Assembly: GCA_026986055.1 (NCBI GenBank)
Contig: JALSPH010000254.1
Location: 1 to 7,014 of the forward strand
Reading direction: 5' to 3'
DNA: 7,014 nucleotides
Origin: Campylobacterales bacterium
GTDB lineage: Bacteria > Campylobacterota > Campylobacteria > Campylobacterales > Hydrogenimonadaceae
Below are positions 5,521-7,014 of this stretch, piece after piece. Under the pieces are notes generated by a model. The model worked only from the letters and a program-made list of their open reading frames with translations. It did not search any database and was not told the origin of the DNA. Within the stretch, counting starts at the first letter, position 1. Each line of letters starts with the position of its first letter. The position numbers and the translations under genes were made by a program.

Positions 5521-6594
5521 ATGGCAGACATACTGAGTCAGGAAGAGATCGACGCGCTGCTGGAAGCGGTCGAAGATGAGGGAACTCCGGAAGCTCTCGA
5601 GAGCGAAGAGGAGATTTTCGACCAGCGCCAGATAACTCTTTACGACTTCAAGCGGCCAAATCGTGTAAGCAAGGAGCAGCTTAGAGCTTTTCGAGGTATC
5701 CACGACAAGATGGCCCGCTCTCTTGCGTCGCAGATCTCTTCGGTAATGCGCTCTATCGTCGAGATTCAGCTCCATTCGGTGGACCAGATGACATACGGGG
5801 AGTTTCTCATGAGTCTGCCGAGCCCTACGAGCTTCAACGTCTTCTCTATGAAACCATTGGACGGCAGCGGTATTTTGGAGATAAATCCATCTATCGCATT
5901 CCCTATGGTCGACCGTCTCTTGGGAGGCGCCGGCGAGCCCTACGAGACTACGAGGGAGTTTACCGATATCGAACTTACGCTGATGGACTCCATACTTCGT
6001 ATCATCATGGGTACGCTTAAAGAGGCGTGGGCTCCCGTGATCGAGCTCTACCCCAACGTCGAGTCGAAAGAGTCGAGCCCCAACGTGATTCAGATAGTGG
6101 CTCAAAACGAGATAGTGGTCATGGTGGTGATGGAGATCGTCATAGGACACTCAAGCGGTATGATGAACATCTGCTATCCGGTCATCACCCTCGAGTCGAT
6201 ACTCAACAAACTCGGAAGCCGTGACTTCATGCTTACCGAAACAAGTGCAAAAAAGAGCCGAAACAAAGAGCTCAAAGCGCTCGTGGGAGGAGCCAGAGTG
6301 CATGTCAGCGCCTATCTGGGCGAAGCCGAGCTGACGCTTAGAGAGCTTTTGTCTCTTAAAGAGGGAGATATTTTGAGGCTCGATCGCCCTGCGGACGATA
6401 CCGCCGTGATAAATGCCGACGGTAAAGACAGATTTATTGGAAAGATCGGTTTGAGGCGTTTCAGGAAGTCACTGGAAGTGACGGAGCTTATAGTGGATGA
6501 GAAGGATGAGGTCAAAGAGATTTTGCAGCAGATCGAACAGGAGAGACGCGCCAAGCTGGCCAATACGTTGAATGAGGAGGTCGTCAATGGCTGA
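5521..6594 (+). CDS. fliM: Flagellar motor switch protein FliM
   Basis: FliM forms the middle of the flagellar C ring, binds phosphorylated CheY and passes the signal to FliG. The 357 residues include the N-terminal CheY-P binding peptide LSQEEIDALLEAV (5-17). A CheC-like middle domain (about 45-230) carries LLGGAGEPYE (133-142), the GGxG-type motif that contacts FliG. The C-terminal SpoA domain (about 250-330) pairs with FliN/FliY. A charged, probably helical tail follows (EILQQIEQERRAKLANTLNEE). The start ATG 5521 is preceded by AGGATGAG at 5510-5517, which spans the fliA stop, leaving a 4-base gap between the genes. The end overlaps fliY by eight bases. Nothing is missing; length and domain order are normal. 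Confidence 0.97.
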   Translation: MADILSQEEIDALLEAVEDEGTPEALESEEEIFDQRQITLYDFKRPNRVSKEQLRAFRGIHDKMARSLASQISSVMRSIVEIQLHSVDQMTYGEFLMSLPSPTSFNVFSMKPLDGSGILEINPSIAFPMVDRLLGGAGEPYETTREFTDIELTLMDSILRIIMGTLKEAWAPVIELYPNVESKESSPNVIQIVAQNEIVVMVVMEIVIGHSSGMMNICYPVITLESILNKLGSRDFMLTETSAKKSRNKELKALVGGARVHVSAYLGEAELTLRELLSLKEGDILRLDRPADDTAVINADGKDRFIGKIGLRRFRKSLEVTELIVDEKDEVKEILQQIEQERRAKLANTLNEEVVNG

Positions 6595-7014
6595 GTGGGT
6601 AGAGCTTCTGGCCAAAGAGACGGCCGCAACTATCGAAGGGCTTACCGGGCAGCGTCCTGAAGTCTCTTTTAAAAACCAAGAAGAGATTACCGATATCTCG
6701 AATGTAATCGCTCCTATGTCGATCGTCTATATAGAGGTAAGCGGAGAGCTGGAGGGGAAGATGGCGGTTGCCGTCTCTCCTATGATCGGTACCGCCCTTT
6801 CGGATATGATGTTGGGCGGTGAAGGAGAGAGCAAAGAGGAGATGGACAGTGACGATCTGGATGCGGTAAAAGAGATAGTCTCCAACATTTTCGGCGGGCT
6901 CTCCACCGCTATGAAAGCGCAGAAAGAGTTTCCGGATCTCTCTTTCTCGGTAACAGACATACACTTTTTCAAAGAGGGTGAAGATATAGACCTAAGCGGT
7001 TACTCGACCCTTCT
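6587..7014 (+). CDS. fliY: Flagellar motor switch protein FliY, N-terminal part (cut by window edge)
   Basis: FliY is the second C-ring switch protein, with a CheC-like N-terminal domain and, in full-length proteins, a C-terminal FliN-like SpoA domain that would lie past the right edge. The 142 visible residues begin MAEWVELLAKETAATIEGLTG and include VSGELEGKMAVAVSP and LDAVKEIVSNIFGGLSTAM, matching the CheC/FliY fold. At the two positions where active CheC-type phosphatases have E-x2-N, this protein has Glu11-x2-Ala14 and Glu96-x2-Ser99, so the catalytic Asn is absent from both. Unlike FliM, it has no N-terminal CheY-P binding peptide. The start ATG 6587 lies inside the end of fliM, six bases after a strong GAGGAGG site at 6574-6580. 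The name fliY is preferred over fliN because of the CheC-like domain and the position directly after fliM. The reading frame is open to the window end. Confidence 0.92.
   Translation, partial: MAEWVELLAKETAATIEGLTGQRPEVSFKNQEEITDISNVIAPMSIVYIEVSGELEGKMAVAVSPMIGTALSDMMLGGEGESKEEMDSDDLDAVKEIVSNIFGGLSTAMKAQKEFPDLSFSVTDIHFFKEGEDIDLSGYSTL

Noticed and set aside
5488..6150. Open frame of 220 codons on the minus strand opposite fliA/fliM
   Set aside because: It lies antisense to clearly conserved fliM coding sequence, has no recognisable domain and is rich in His and Arg runs typical of a shadow frame.

Overview
The window is from a flagellated bacterium that is very probably a member of the Campylobacterota (Epsilonproteobacteria). 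The argument is gene order and protein style. From position 299 onward the order is aroQ, an M24 Xaa-Pro peptidase, folK, flhF, flhG, a small two-helix membrane protein, fliA, fliM and fliY. From memory this is the order of Helicobacter pylori HP1038 to HP1030. Campylobacter jejuni has the same block without the peptidase. The base composition looks balanced by eye, richer in GC than Campylobacter or Helicobacter, so a free-living genus of the phylum is plausible. I cannot name the genus.

Layout: positions 219-1 (minus strand) hold the first 73 codons of a zinc amidohydrolase of the aminofutalosine deaminase type, cut by the window edge. An AT-rich divergent intergenic region (220-298) separates it from a rightward block that fills the rest of the window. 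The first three genes of that block are housekeeping genes: shikimate pathway (aroQ), proline peptide turnover (M24 peptidase) and folate synthesis (folK). The next six are flagellar: flhF and flhG (polar placement and number of flagella), an uncharacterised membrane protein, the flagellar sigma factor fliA (sigma-28), and the C-ring switch genes fliM and fliY. The last is cut by the right edge.

The nine rightward genes are packed so tightly that they very likely form one operon. Junctions are a 1-nt overlap (aroQ/peptidase), a 4-nt overlap (peptidase/folK), a 13-nt gap (folK/flhF), a 4-nt overlap (flhF/flhG), a 10-nt gap (flhG/membrane protein), a 1-nt overlap (membrane protein/fliA), a 4-nt gap (fliA/fliM) and an 8-nt overlap (fliM/fliY). 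No intrinsic terminator is visible anywhere in the window. No tRNA, rRNA, CRISPR array, insertion sequence or sign of recent transfer was seen.

Most of the window is ordinary, conserved core genome, and I do not see a clearly novel system. The items most worth a second look are the uncharacterised membrane protein between flhG and fliA, the loss of the catalytic Asn at both CheC-like phosphatase sites of FliY, an N-terminal segment of FlhG resembling the FlhF-activating helix, the unusual G3 motif of FlhF, and an exact 15-bp in-frame repeat shared by flhF and flhG.
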